A program made the translations under genes and the position numbers. 64,000 nucleotides of DNA from Nostoc foliaceum FACHB-393 (GTDB lineage: Bacteria > Cyanobacteriota > Cyanobacteriia > Cyanobacteriales > Nostocaceae). The notes under the pieces were generated by a model that did not search any database, had not been told where the DNA came from, and saw only the letters and a list, made by a program, of their open reading frames with translations. This document shows positions 8,829 through 18,365 of the stretch, piece after piece (position 1 is the stretch's first letter; each line of letters opens with the position of its first letter). Where the stretch lies: assembly GCF_014698505.1 (NCBI RefSeq), contig NZ_JACJTD010000015.1, positions 62,001 through 126,000 on the forward strand, written 5' to 3'.

Positions 8829-8996
8829 TTAACTCGCGTGCTCCCAGTCACTAAGTAACTCATGCTGTTGTACTATTTTCTTGCATTTGCGGAATGGTAC
8901 TTTAGGAGTACCAATATTCATGCCAGGAAAACACTGTTTTTTAGTCTTGGTGAGTCTATTTTCTTGTGCCGTTGAACTGATTTGTTGGGTTTTCAT
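8829..8996 (-). CDS. Possible small protein, 55 residues
   Basis: An ATG at 8996 opens a 55-codon frame whose product is basic in its middle (LTKTKKQCFPGMNIGTPKVP, FRKCKK) with two cysteines. I see no ribosome binding site of note and do not recognise a family. It occupies most of the 364-bp spacer between the broken acetyltransferase and the helicase and could equally be a chance frame. Confidence 0.25.
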   Translation of the reverse strand: MKTQQISSTAQENRLTKTKKQCFPGMNIGTPKVPFRKCKKIVQQHELLSDWEHAS

Positions 8997-9146
8997 TGGT
9001 AAATAGATTTTCTGATTAAAACCTGAGCATCAATTTATAACATTAATTTTCAAACGGCAAATTCCACTTTAGGTAGGTTATTTTCTACAAATATTCTGGG
9101 ACAATCTGATCGCTAGTGACTGTAGATTCCATTCCATGAGTCTTGC

Positions 9147-11564
9147 TCATGCTTGTTTAGTCATTACTGCTAAATTCACCACACATTCAGGAAATTGGCG
9201 TTTTAATGCTGGAAATACAGGACAAGGCGCTTGTTCTTGTAAATTCTCCGGTTTACTCCAAGTAAAGGGGGCTTTCTGCGCTGCTGACATCCATACCAAA
9301 CGCTTTGCTCGTGTCATTGCAACGTATAGTAAACGGTACTCCTCAGATATTTTCAAGTGCTTTGCTTGTTCCCATGCTTGTGTGACATCTGGTATGGTAG
9401 TTTCTCCGTGGAGAGCAGCACGAATTTGGGCGCGGGCTACTTCTGATAAAGTAAAATCCCCTAAGAACTGGCTTTGGGGAGGAACCCAAAATCTACCAGG
9501 AATCAAGTTTTCGTGGAGAAAGGGAAGAAACACATAGTCCCAATCTAGCCCTTTGGCTTTGTGCATGGTAATAATGGTCAGTTGACCGCGACGAGTGTAA
9601 CGTTCTTCCGAATCTTCGGTTTCTACTGGTTCAAACCGTTCGGAACTGACGATTTCACTTAAAGCTGACAGCATTCCCCCCATCGAACTATTGCCAGCTA
9701 TTTGTTGGTTTACCCGTTCTGCGAGTTTGTCAGCAGTCGCCAATTCTGCTTGGTCGTAATTTAAGGTCAAGGCGAGAAAGGAAATTAGCTGGTACAAGGG
9801 CAATTCCAAGCGGGCGCGAAGTAAATTGCGACACAAACGAGCGGCTTTTTGGACTGTATCTGGCTGGGGTGCTGCTAGGGGGCCAGGATACAAAAATTCT
9901 TCTGGAAGACTAGCAAGGGCGTTAAGGTCTTGGGTAGGAATTAATTGGCGTTGTACTAATGCTTCTAATGCGGCTTTGAGGTAATCGGGGGAGTGGGGGC
10001 GATCGCAAAATTGCAGTAATGCTAAAATTTCTTGGGGCACATGGGAACGGCGATCGCGTTCTCCCACATCGTAAAGTATAATTTTATGCTCTTTGCACAC
10101 AGATGCCAGAGCCTCTGCCAACCATCTTCCTTGGCGATTTTCTCGCACTAAAACCGCTGCACTATTTTGTGTTGGGTCTTCGCCAAATAACTCGATTACT
10201 CTTTGAGATAATAATTCAACGGTGTGATGAATATCACGCGGAGTATAAAGTTCCAGTCCTCGTCCTACTGGTGCTGGGTTAGCGTTATCTTGCGGATCGC
10301 CAACTTCAACAGGGCGAATTGTCTGCAAGCGAAATGGTACTTGTCGGTTGTCAGGAATCTGTTGTCCGTTATTCGTTTTTACTAAGGATTGATTATTGAT
10401 CCATTTGAGGGCAAAGTTAGCGGCTTCAATGATAATTCTAGTACTGCGACCAGCTTGATCCATCGTTGCCAATCGTTCGATGCGATCGCACTCTTCGCAA
10501 AATTGCCGAAAATAAATCGGATCGGCTGGGGTAAAGGTAGAGTTAATCGCTTGGTTGGGGTCACCAACTCGTACTAGATTGAGTGAGGAGTGAGGATAGA
10601 CGCGATTAATCGCGTCTGTACTGGGGAGTGAAGAGTCGCCATCACTGGCCAAAATTTCTAACAGCTGCGTCTGTAGGGGACTAGAATCTTGGGCTTCGTC
10701 TTCAAAGACTGCGAATACTTGGTTTTGCTCGATGCGACGGGCACTGTCGTTTACTAAAACGCGCAGGGCGGCTAAAATCATATCGTCGTAGTCGATGAAG
10801 TCACGCGATCGCATTAAGTTTTGATATTGCTCGTACAATCCCGCCGCTACGCTCAAAATTGCATATTCGTCTGTGGTTTGTTTACTCCACTCCCGCAATT
10901 TTTCTGGCGAGATTCCAGAACTTTTTGCTTCATGAATTACCGTATTAGCCAATTCTGGCAATACTTCTGTTCGCAGCACTGATTGGCGACGCAACCTTTC
11001 TGTCTCTTCTCCGTCAAATTGATGACCTTCTAATAACCGCAAATATATTCCTGGATTATTTGCAATCCATTGCTCTACGGCTGTCCTGATAAAGCGGTGA
11101 CTTTGGGTTGGTGTAATTAATGTGACATTTTCTAGTTGCAAACCTGATAAATCAGGATGGCGGCTGGCAATGTTCAACGCTAAACCATGCAAGGTATAGA
11201 CAAAAAAGCCCGTCTGAGGTAGCGATAATTTCTTTAGGTCTTTGCGAATCTTCGCTTTAATATTGGCAGCAGCGGAGCGAGTAAAAGTAACAACTACCAA
11301 CTGACGGCGGGAAGATGAACGCTCATACTGACGGGCGATCGCGATCGCCGCCGCTGCCGCCATCCCAGTAGATTTACCCGCACCAGGAACCGCAGAAATA
11401 GCCAGGGGGCCAGATTCCCAGTCAGCCATTTGTTGTTGTCCAGGGCGTAGACTGTTGCGGATTGCTAGAATCTTATCCCGTAGAGAAGGAACAGGCGATC
11501 GCTCAGACAATTCTGAGGGGAATGATTCTTGAGCCACAGGAGCAGTAAATTTAGAATCTGACAT
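9147..11564 (-). CDS. UvrD/PcrA-like superfamily 1 ATP-dependent DNA helicase
   Basis: The 805-residue protein has all SF1A motifs: Walker A AVPGAGKST at residues 58-66, Ia VVTFTRSAAANIK, motif II VFEDEAQDSSPLQ (DEAQ), motif III VRVGDPNQAI, motif V ITMHKAKGLDWDYVF and motif VI LLYVAMTRAKR. UvrD-like enzymes translocate 3' to 5' on single-stranded DNA and act in repair and replication restart. The motif II glutamine replaces the usual DExx-D of UvrD, and the protein is somewhat longer than PcrA; it belongs to a cyanobacterial branch distinct from the housekeeping uvrD as far as I can judge. It starts at ATG 11564 and lies downstream of raf1 on the same strand after a spacer with stem-loops. 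Confidence 0.9.
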   Translation of the reverse strand: MSDSKFTAPVAQESFPSELSERSPVPSLRDKILAIRNSLRPGQQQMADWESGPLAISAVPGAGKSTGMAAAAAIAIARQYERSSSRRQLVVVTFTRSAAANIKAKIRKDLKKLSLPQTGFFVYTLHGLALNIASRHPDLSGLQLENVTLITPTQSHRFIRTAVEQWIANNPGIYLRLLEGHQFDGEETERLRRQSVLRTEVLPELANTVIHEAKSSGISPEKLREWSKQTTDEYAILSVAAGLYEQYQNLMRSRDFIDYDDMILAALRVLVNDSARRIEQNQVFAVFEDEAQDSSPLQTQLLEILASDGDSSLPSTDAINRVYPHSSLNLVRVGDPNQAINSTFTPADPIYFRQFCEECDRIERLATMDQAGRSTRIIIEAANFALKWINNQSLVKTNNGQQIPDNRQVPFRLQTIRPVEVGDPQDNANPAPVGRGLELYTPRDIHHTVELLSQRVIELFGEDPTQNSAAVLVRENRQGRWLAEALASVCKEHKIILYDVGERDRRSHVPQEILALLQFCDRPHSPDYLKAALEALVQRQLIPTQDLNALASLPEEFLYPGPLAAPQPDTVQKAARLCRNLLRARLELPLYQLISFLALTLNYDQAELATADKLAERVNQQIAGNSSMGGMLSALSEIVSSERFEPVETEDSEERYTRRGQLTIITMHKAKGLDWDYVFLPFLHENLIPGRFWVPPQSQFLGDFTLSEVARAQIRAALHGETTIPDVTQAWEQAKHLKISEEYRLLYVAMTRAKRLVWMSAAQKAPFTWSKPENLQEQAPCPVFPALKRQFPECVVNLAVMTKQA

Positions 11565-11625
11565 CTCAAAATTTTATATTTTGAATAAATGTTAAATGTT
11601 ATTTCCAAACCGCAGATTTAAGCTC

Positions 11626-11652
11626 ATCCCATCCCCTTTTAGGGGATGGGAT
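11626..11652 (-). terminator. 12-bp stem, 3-nt loop between raf1 and the helicase
   Basis: ATCCCATCCCCT and AGGGGATGGGAT pair perfectly around TTT. It lies in the 316-bp raf1-helicase spacer and is probably a terminator or mRNA-stabilising hairpin; the rest of the spacer shows no gene. Confidence 0.5.
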
Positions 11653-11742
11653 AACACGAAAGACTGGTAATATATCTATTTTTATAAATTCTTAATCCAA
11701 AATTACTATAGCAATCCTGAATCATTCATAAGAAACAAGACC

Positions 11743-11766
11743 CCCGACAACTTTTACGAAGTCGGG
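11743..11766 (-). terminator. Putative raf1 terminator
   Basis: CCCGAC pairs with GTCGGG around a 12-nt loop. Read on the minus strand, the stem is followed by a T-rich tract (GGTCTTGTTTCTT), and it lies about 115 bp past the raf1 stop codon. A sequence-related but perfect hairpin occurs at 62243-62275. Confidence 0.5.
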
Positions 11767-11880
11767 TATCTGTGGGTTGAAATTCTCACAAATTAAATTC
11801 CATCAACTTTGATTTTATTGGAACAGCAAATAGAAACCGATGTTCAAACTTTCCGCAAAATCTCAAAATCTAAAATTGAA

Positions 11881-12969
11881 TTATTCGTCAATCTGCCAAG
11901 AATCCTTAGTTAATTCTTCATCCAGAATTTTCTTAGGGCGCACGATGATAATAATTTGTCCTAGTAGAGGAATTTCTGGTTCAGTGTCAAACCACTGGAA
12001 ATCTAATTCACCACCATTTTCAACTACAAAATAGCTGGAGGCATCCCATTCTCGTTGGGCACGATCTACCACAACTACAACGGGGCCCGTTTGGCTTTGG
12101 GTTTGGATGGGGAAGCGATCGCTATTCGCTAAAATCACTACTGGATCTTCTGCTGCCAATAGTACTTGCCAACCTGGTAATGGTATCCAAGCTTGTTCTC
12201 CAGAAAACTTGACTAACCGAAATGGTTCAATTTCTGTCAATATCGGCACAGCTTGTAAGTCTTGCCGTGACAATGGCAACTCGCCTACCACGGGCAAAAT
12301 TCGGGGTAATTGTTCTTCAAATTCTAGGCGGTAAAAGGGTAAAATTGGCGCTGGACGCTGGGGAGTAGTAGTAAAATCAGTCAGTAGCTGTTCGATTTTT
12401 TGTCTTGCTGCTGGCGTGTGAGCAAAGCGTAAACCTTTGGCTATTAGGCGCGATCGCTGTTGTAAATCTGCATTTTGGCGTGCCAGTTTCCAAACTTGAT
12501 GAGCAACAGCATCTCCAGGATGGGCAGAAAACCCTTCTGGCAAAGTGCGGTAATAAGAGAACTCTTTAAGTGCTTTTGCTATATCCCGTGCCTCATCAGC
12601 ATCAACGTTGTGGACGAAGATTAGTTCGGCGGCGGCAGCGCGTTCTTCTTGAGTAAGTAAACGCAGTTCGTATAAAACATCACTGCCGCGTGTGGTATAG
12701 TGCGATCGCGTTGCTTCCGATACTCCAAACTTTTCCAAAGAATTGTAAACTTGAGAACCAACAACCACCTGATTTTGTTGAATTGGCTCAAATCCAGTCG
12801 CCTCAAAAATGTCTTGGGGATTGTAACCGGTTTTTAGCAACAAGGCGATCGCGGCTCCCCATTCCACCCAGTTACCTTGTTTTTGCCTCAGCTTTCGGAG
12901 TAATTCTTGTGCTACATCGTTGGTAGCATTGTCTTCAGGATTCTGAGCGTTGGGTGGTAGATCAGTCAT
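11881..12969 (-). CDS. raf1: Rubisco accumulation factor 1
   Basis: Raf1 is a dimeric assembly chaperone that binds RbcL after GroEL release and helps build the Rubisco RbcL8 core. The 362-residue protein has the N-terminal helical domain (LLRKLRQKQGNWVEWG, GYNPQDIFEATGFEPIQQNQ, YELRLLTQEERAAAAELIF, YYRTLPEGFSAHPGD) and the C-terminal beta domain (LPFYRLEFEEQLPRILPVVG), joined near residue 200-215. Length and motif order match cyanobacterial Raf1. It starts at ATG 12969. No carbon-fixation gene is adjacent. Confidence 0.95.
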   Translation of the reverse strand: MTDLPPNAQNPEDNATNDVAQELLRKLRQKQGNWVEWGAAIALLLKTGYNPQDIFEATGFEPIQQNQVVVGSQVYNSLEKFGVSEATRSHYTTRGSDVLYELRLLTQEERAAAAELIFVHNVDADEARDIAKALKEFSYYRTLPEGFSAHPGDAVAHQVWKLARQNADLQQRSRLIAKGLRFAHTPAARQKIEQLLTDFTTTPQRPAPILPFYRLEFEEQLPRILPVVGELPLSRQDLQAVPILTEIEPFRLVKFSGEQAWIPLPGWQVLLAAEDPVVILANSDRFPIQTQSQTGPVVVVVDRAQREWDASSYFVVENGGELDFQWFDTEPEIPLLGQIIIIVRPKKILDEELTKDSWQIDE

Positions 12970-13176
12970 AATCGGAGTGCGAGCTTCAACTTGAGAGGTT
13001 GCTTAACACCTCATGAGCAAGTCTTATTCTAATCTATGAACTACCCAGACCTACTGTCTTGAGTTGAACTGTGGAAACTTACCTCGACTTGCCTCTGTCC
13101 GGAAACGAGGTTTTAAAGGAGTTTTAGTTTAAGTTGACACCAATGACAGACGTGCGTTGTATCCAAAGGAGTTTTG

Positions 13177-13304
13177 TTAAGGGACTTCCAGAAATTAAAT
13201 TATCCAATTTCTGGACTTCACTACGACTATCCCTCCCCCTGCTCCCTGCTCCCTGCCCCCTGCCTCTATAGCGATGGTATATTTTTTTATTTGGAAGTCC
13301 CTAA
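13177..13304 (+). repeat. MITE-like element, copy 1
   Basis: A 128-bp block with terminal inverted repeats (TTAaGGGACTTCC at one end, GGAAGTCCCTAA at the other) and an internal CCCTGCT-type tandem repeat. A copy about 90 percent identical by eye lies inverted at 44403-44524. No coding capacity. The remainder of the 553-bp raf1-regulator spacer holds no gene that I can see. Confidence 0.75.
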
Positions 13305-13522
13305 GCTACCTCATCCATAATTAGGCTGATTTAGTTGGTTTTTCTAATGTAATTTTTTCTAATTCAGATATTTAGGCAGGGAGATTTTCTCTGTAGCACT
13401 AATTATTAACGTTTTAAAATATGCAAAATAACTCCGTATAAACCCTTGGCATTTTCTCGCTATTCTCAACTAAACTTGGTATGGAATATAACAAGAGAGT
13501 GAATATTTAAAGGAAATATCTT

Positions 13523-14479
13523 ATGGATAATCCCAGTGTCGAAATTGATAAAGTCCAGTATCAAGTAATGACTATCGAACGACCAAAAAAGCTCAAAATC
13601 TTGGTAGTTGATGATGAGCCAGATAATCTCGATCTACTTTATCGCACATTTCGACGTGACTTTAATGTTCTGAAAGCTGATAGTGGGGTGAACGCCCTAC
13701 AAGTTTTGGCAGCAGAAGGGGAGGTAGCGGTAATTATCTCCGATCAACGGATGCCAGAAATGAAAGGAACTGAGTTTCTCAGTAAGACTGTACCTCAGTT
13801 TCCCGATACAGTTAGAATAATTCTCACTGGATTTACTGATATTGAAGACTTGGTAGAGGCGATTAATGCGGGGCAAGTCTATAAATACATCACCAAGCCT
13901 TGGGACCCAGGTGAACTGAAGGCAGTGGTGCAAAGAGCAGCAGAAACCTACGACTTGCTCAAGCAACGTACAGAAGAGTTACGCCGTGCTCATGCTCAAA
14001 TGGCGCTGCTGAGTGTTTTGGTACAGGTAACTCAAGCTGCTTCTAGCTTAGAGGAAACTCTGGCTCCAATTGCTAAGGCTGTGAGTGAGACTTTTGGAGC
14101 AGAAGGCTGTATCCTACAACTTACAGATGGAAATACTCTGATTGCAACTCAAGGAACTTACAGTGATACAGGTATAATAGAGAACTGGCTATCTCAAGAC
14201 CCACTAACAAGGGAAGCGATCGCCACTGGGCAAATGCAAGTTTCCTTAAATGTACTTAAAGATACGAAATTAGTTGATACTATTCACTACCAGAACACAG
14301 GTGTGCAAGCACATTTAGTTATCCCAATTAGCTACCGTAATCAACTTTTGGGTGTATTGTCGCTACAGTGGAAACAACCCTGCACTTTGCGGGAAGATGA
14401 ATTAATGCTAATTAATTTATCAGCGCAACTGGTGGCGATCGCTCTTACCAGTAGTGGCTGTCATCAAACCCTTGTGTAG
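13523..14479 (+). CDS. Response regulator with REC and GAF domains
   Basis: The 318-residue protein has a receiver domain (LVVDDEPDNLDLL, phospho-acceptor D74 in VIISDQRMPEMKG, T102 in ILTGFTD, K125 in YITKPWDP), a short coiled linker (LKQRTEELRRAHAQM, about residues 143-160) and a GAF domain from about 165 to 310. There is no DNA-binding, kinase or cyclase output, so it may act by protein contact or GAF ligand sensing. The receiver resembles those of HD-GYP/RpfG-like regulators. ATG 13523 has AAAGGA seven bases upstream. No partner kinase is nearby. Confidence 0.88.
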   Translation: MDNPSVEIDKVQYQVMTIERPKKLKILVVDDEPDNLDLLYRTFRRDFNVLKADSGVNALQVLAAEGEVAVIISDQRMPEMKGTEFLSKTVPQFPDTVRIILTGFTDIEDLVEAINAGQVYKYITKPWDPGELKAVVQRAAETYDLLKQRTEELRRAHAQMALLSVLVQVTQAASSLEETLAPIAKAVSETFGAEGCILQLTDGNTLIATQGTYSDTGIIENWLSQDPLTREAIATGQMQVSLNVLKDTKLVDTIHYQNTGVQAHLVIPISYRNQLLGVLSLQWKQPCTLREDELMLINLSAQLVAIALTSSGCHQTLV

Positions 14480-14604
14480 TTGTCATTTGTCTTCTCTTAC
14501 AAAGTTCTGAGCGGAGGAGACCTCCACTCAGACTTTGCGCTTTGTCAATTGTCCTTTATCCTTGGCAAATGACGAATGACCAATGACTAATGACTTATTG
14601 ACCA

Positions 14605-15309
14605 ATGACTAACGAAATACAGTCCATTTTTAACCGTATTGCTCCAGTTTATGACCAGTTGAACGACTGGTTGAGTCTGGGACAGCATCGGATATGGAAG
14701 GAAATGGCAGTGAAATGGAGTGCGGCTAAATCGGGTGATACTGCTTTAGATTTGTGTTGCGGTAGTGGAGATTTAGCCTTACGTTTGGCGCGGCGTGTGG
14801 GAGCAACAGGACAGGTCTACGGAGTGGATTTTTCCCGAAACCTATTAGAAACAGCTAAAGAACGCTCACATTGGCAGTACCCCCAACCTGTTGTTACCTG
14901 GATAGAAGCCGACGTGCTAAATTTACCCTTTGACGATAACCAATTTGATGCCGCAACAATGGGCTATGGTTTAAGAAATGTTAAAGATATTCCCCGGAGT
15001 CTCCAAGAGTTATACCGGGTTTTGAAGCCGGGTGCTAAAGCCGCAATTTTAGACTTTCATCGACCAAGTAATCCTCAGCTACGTGCCTTTCAGCAGTTGT
15101 ATCTGGACGGTTTCGTAGTGCCAGTTGCCAATTATTTAGGCTTAAAAGAAGAATATGCTTACATCAGTCCTAGCTTAGACCGCTTTCCCATTGGGAGAGA
15201 GCAAATAGAGTTAGCGCGTCAAGTTGGTTTTGCTGTTGCCACACACTACCCCATTGCGAACGGTATGATGGGAGTGCTAGTGCTTAGTAAGTTAGGAGTT
15301 ATTAGTTAA
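14605..15309 (+). CDS. menG: 2-phytyl-1,4-naphthoquinone methyltransferase (UbiE/MenG type)
   Basis: In cyanobacteria MenG performs the last step of phylloquinone synthesis, methylating demethylphylloquinone with SAM; the product is the A1 cofactor of photosystem I. The 234-residue protein has the family start IQSIFNRIAPVYDQLNDWLSLGQHRIWK, SAM motif I ALDLCCGSGDLAL (about residues 48-60), YGVDFS, the UbiE signature YGLRNVKDIPRSLQELYRVLKPGA and ILDFHRPSN. The gene follows the response regulator and precedes a DUF445 gene, each separated by tandem-repeat spacers. Confidence 0.94.
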   Translation: MTNEIQSIFNRIAPVYDQLNDWLSLGQHRIWKEMAVKWSAAKSGDTALDLCCGSGDLALRLARRVGATGQVYGVDFSRNLLETAKERSHWQYPQPVVTWIEADVLNLPFDDNQFDAATMGYGLRNVKDIPRSLQELYRVLKPGAKAAILDFHRPSNPQLRAFQQLYLDGFVVPVANYLGLKEEYAYISPSLDRFPIGREQIELARQVGFAVATHYPIANGMMGVLVLSKLGVIS

Positions 15310-15358
15310 AAGTTATGAATTATGAGTAGTGATAAATTCTCATTTAAGATTTATCATT

Positions 15359-15402
15359 CCTAACTCCTAACTCCTAACTCCTAACTCCTAACTCCTAACT
15401 CT
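15359..15402. repeat. Heptanucleotide tandem repeat (CCTAACT)n
   Basis: About six near-perfect copies of the heptamer, then degenerate copies to 15421, fill the spacer between menG and the DUF445 gene. It is the same unit as at 825-846. Confidence 0.9.
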
Positions 15403-15436
15403 AAGCTCTAAACTCCTAACTTTTTTAATTCTTCCC

Positions 15437-16672
15437 TTGGACTGGTCTCATCTTTGGCTTTATGTGTCTCCCCCGGTACTGGGTGGAATTATTGGCTATT
15501 TCACAAATGATATAGCCATCAAAATGTTGTTCCGTCCTTACCGAGCAATTTACATTGCTGGACGAAGAGTACCCTTCACTCCTGGATTGATTCCCCGCAA
15601 CCAGGAACGTCTGGCTCTGAACATTTCTAAGACAATCATGGGGTCACTGTTGACACCAAAAGAATTGCAAAATCTGGCGCGACGTTTGTTGCAAACAGAA
15701 CGTGTACAAGCAGCAATTCTTTGGTTGTTGCGGCTGGCGATTGAACAAATCAAAACAGATAAAAACGAGAAAAGTGCTAAAATCGTCGCTGGAATTTTGC
15801 GGGATTTACTAGGGGAATCTTTGCCCCGATTACTCAAAGTTTTAGCGCGACGTGAAGACTTTTTGGAAGCGCAGATAAATCAAATTTTTGACCAGATATT
15901 GCTGGAATTTCAATTGAGTGAAGAACAAGCCACGCGGCTTGCTGATTGGTTGTTGCAAGCAGTTTTACCGCCAGATGTGCTGCGGCAGACGATAGTTGAT
16001 TTTTTGACCGATCGCACAATTCAAATTATTGATGAAGGCTTCCGCGAAAAAACCAGTGGGACTTATTGGGTAGTAGCAAATTTGTTTGGCTTACGTAATA
16101 CTCTTACACGGCTACGGACTTTTTGCTTAGATGAAAAAGAGGCTACCAATAGTCGCTTGCAGGAATTGACTCAAGATTTGCAAATGCGCGATCGCATTAG
16201 AAAATTACTGCAAGATTTATCATTACAAAACTTGCCAATGGGTACGGTGCGCCAACTCCGAAAGACCACCCGCGAAAGTGTCCGCCATTACCTGCAAAAC
16301 AGTGGCAGCGATTTTTTACAAGGATTAACTGATTCTGTTGATTGGGAAAATATTGCTGTAGTGCTGCTGAATCGTCTTAGTACTTCACCTGTTGTCAGTA
16401 CTTCTTTAGAAGTCATGAGTCAAGAGTTGGCTTTAATATTAGATAAGTATTTGGAAAAAGATTTAGAAGTAATTGTGGCGCAAGTAATTCCGATTTTATC
16501 GATAGATCAAGTAATAGTTGACCGGGTAAAATCAACTTCACCGGCTGATTTAGAAGCTGCTATAGAAGGAATTGTGAAAAATGAATTGCAGGCAATTGTA
16601 ACTTTAGGTGGTGTTTTGGGTTTTGTTATCGGGTTATTGCAGACAGTGTTTTTAATATTAAGTCAATATTGA
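15437..16672 (+). CDS. DUF445 family membrane protein
   Basis: The 411-residue product has an N-terminal hydrophobic segment ([22 protein letters not shown]), the DUF445 signature [33 protein letters not shown], a long helical soluble middle and a C-terminal membrane helix ([19 protein letters not shown]). The family is found in membranes of many bacteria and has no established function. Translation seems to start at TTG 15437, since the family N-terminus begins there and no ATG precedes it in frame. Confidence 0.82.
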   Translation: MDWSHLWLYVSPPVLGGIIGYFTNDIAIKMLFRPYRAIYIAGRRVPFTPGLIPRNQERLALNISKTIMGSLLTPKELQNLARRLLQTERVQAAILWLLRLAIEQIKTDKNEKSAKIVAGILRDLLGESLPRLLKVLARREDFLEAQINQIFDQILLEFQLSEEQATRLADWLLQAVLPPDVLRQTIVDFLTDRTIQIIDEGFREKTSGTYWVVANLFGLRNTLTRLRTFCLDEKEATNSRLQELTQDLQMRDRIRKLLQDLSLQNLPMGTVRQLRKTTRESVRHYLQNSGSDFLQGLTDSVDWENIAVVLLNRLSTSPVVSTSLEVMSQELALILDKYLEKDLEVIVAQVIPILSIDQVIVDRVKSTSPADLEAAIEGIVKNELQAIVTLGGVLGFVIGLLQTVFLILSQY

Positions 16673-16842
16673 TTTTGTGATTTTGGCTGTAAATTTTTAT
16701 CAACTTATAGTTGCAAGTTGTCCAGATTGTGAATTGAGTGAAATTGAGCGATCGCTTCTTACTCGCACCTCTTCTCAAAAGGCGATCGCTCTCGTTTTGA
16801 TTCAGAGCCACCCAGATTCATCGACAGTGTAATAATTACGAA

Positions 16843-17757
16843 TTATGTTGACTCACCTTCTATCTCTGTTTGCAACAATTGTACATCTTCAATTGATAAC
16901 CCAGTCAATTTTGCCACTTCCTCTAAAGGCATTTGGCTTTTGAGCAGATTAATCGCAACCCTCCGAATCCCCTCTTGTAAGCCTTCGGCTCTACCTTCGG
17001 CTCTACCTTTTGCCTGAGCTTCAGCCTCAATCTCTTGATAAATTACAGATTCGCGCATATTGTCTCTCCGCAATACTCTTTGAATTCACCCTTTCTCTAA
17101 TACTAGACCAGCTAAAATTGCTGTGGCAGCTGCGACATTATTCTGCAACCGTTGGTCAGGAATCCCGATAATTTCCTGTGCTACTTCCTGTAATATACTT
17201 GCACGGTCATCTGTCCCACCCAACACCGCGAATGGAAATAAACCTGGATAGCGCAAAAATACTTCTGTTGGCTGTTCCCATAATCGAACTACCTCGAACT
17301 CGTGGCGAGTACCAGCAATGGTAAAAGTATTTTGTTGCACGAGTTCTGAGCTTGTTTCTTTAAGATAGATCACCACTTGACGCATCTGCTTTTGGGGAAA
17401 GCGGCGATACACTCGCAGCCGATAGTCAATCATGCGAAATGGCATATTAACATCGGGTTGAGTCTGAAACTCTAGGTGAAGCACTAGTTCTGTCGATTCC
17501 AATAAAATTAGTGCATCGGCTCGAATAGGTTCTAACGAGAGTTCAGAAGGACTTACAGCGCTTTTCATATAGATGAAGTACAGCCCGCCCCAACCCTCTC
17601 CTTGGCAAGGGGAAGGTGCGCTCTGGGCGCGGGTGGGGTATTTTTGTACCTCACTAAGTTGAAATCTGCTGTAACTCTGTGAGAGAAATTGGTTCTCCCA
17701 ACAACCAAGTGGCAAAGTCAGTGGAAAAGTTTTCGGCGAGGAATTTGCAGAAGTCAC
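16843..17757 (-). pseudogene. Rpn-like (recombination-promoting nuclease family) gene, broken
   Basis: The pieces of one Rpn/PD-(D/E)XK transposase-like gene are spread over this interval. A 5' piece (FCKFLAENFSTDFATWLLGE, in the frame offset from the long open reading) is separated by a 111-bp repeat insertion from the core (ELSLEPIRADALILLES, LHLEFQTQPDVNMPFRMIDYRL). The core then meets an in-frame TGA at 17086-17088, after which the same frame continues IQRVLRRDNMRESVIYQEIEAEA and a coiled tail of AEGRAEG units. Both lesions argue for inactivation. Rpn proteins are linked to recombination and phage-related functions. Confidence 0.8.
17545..17655. repeat. Small interspersed repeat inserted into the Rpn-like gene
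   Basis: About 111 bp of GC-rich sequence (containing CCAACCCTCTCCTTGGCAAG and GCGCCCAGAGCGCACC on the two strands) interrupts the Rpn-like reading frame between the codons for QQIST and ELSLEP. It carries stop codons in the gene's frame. Similar protein-free boilerplate occurs near 36610-36710. Confidence 0.65.
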
Positions 17758-17809
17758 TAAAAAGCTATTTTTAATGACGCAAAACTTGGAATTTTGAAAG
17801 AGCGATCGC

Positions 17810-17998
17810 TTAACTCAAAATCTGCGTCAAATCCAGCACAAACCCTGGTAATACATCCTCTCCAGACAAGCTAGTAGGCGATGTCTCCGACGGGCTACGC
17901 CTACGCAAAACCTCAACACACTGTCTTGGGCGGTAAATTTCCACCTGTTGGTTCTGCGGATCAATCAGCCAGCCTAAACGCACACCATTGTCACTGGG
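17810..17998 (-). pseudogene. Uma2-family (DUF820) endonuclease, C-terminal fragment
   Basis: The frame encodes VRLGWLIDPQNQQVEIYRP, VEVL, then an insertion, then TSLSGEDVLPGFVLDLTQIL and a stop, which is the conserved C-terminus of Uma2 proteins. The N-terminal two thirds are missing: an in-frame TAA lies at 17999. The insertion (17876-17905) is a palindromic GCGTAGGC-type repeat that keeps the frame open, adding RRRSPSETSP. The region 18002-18365 that follows has no recognisable gene, only a TAAGCGTT/AACGCTTA stem-loop near 18221-18250 and AT-rich promoter-like DNA. Confidence 0.75.
17876..17905. repeat. Palindromic GCGTAGGCGTAGCCC-type repeat, copy 1
   Basis: A 30-bp repeat common in Nostocales genomes; an inverted, slightly diverged copy lies at 26470-26498. 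Here it sits inside the Uma2-like coding remnant. Confidence 0.7.
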
Positions 17999-18365
17999 TT
18001 AACCATCTAACAATTACCATGCTTACTAGAAAGCTATTTTCAATCATGTAGAAATTTGTTTCACTGTTATCTGTCTGATAAGAGCAGATGAGAGTTTATG
18101 TTTTTCTCTCAGCTTCTACTAGCAGGACGCTGTATTCAATCACACCCTCTTATTGTTCTATTGACTTAGCGCATTTAGTCTAAATTTCCGACCCTGCCCT
18201 CGCCCAAAAGTAAAACAGAGTAAGCGTTATAGCTCTCGTTCAACGCTTATGGCATCATTTTGCTATGCTACTACTCTTTTAGTATTAAATTTTACATAAA
18301 ATTTAAAATTCTTTGAGTTGAAGGCTTATATTGTAAATTTGATTAATATTTAGAGAGTATATTAA

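Noticed and set aside
15359..15402. Tandem repeats as a possible CRISPR or origin iteron array
   Set aside because: Seven-base units without spacers match known cyanobacterial short tandem repeats, and no replication gene is nearby.
17086..17757. Intact 223-residue protein starting at GTG 17757
   Set aside because: Its first 50 or so residues come from the wrong frame and from a repeat insertion; the true gene is broken.
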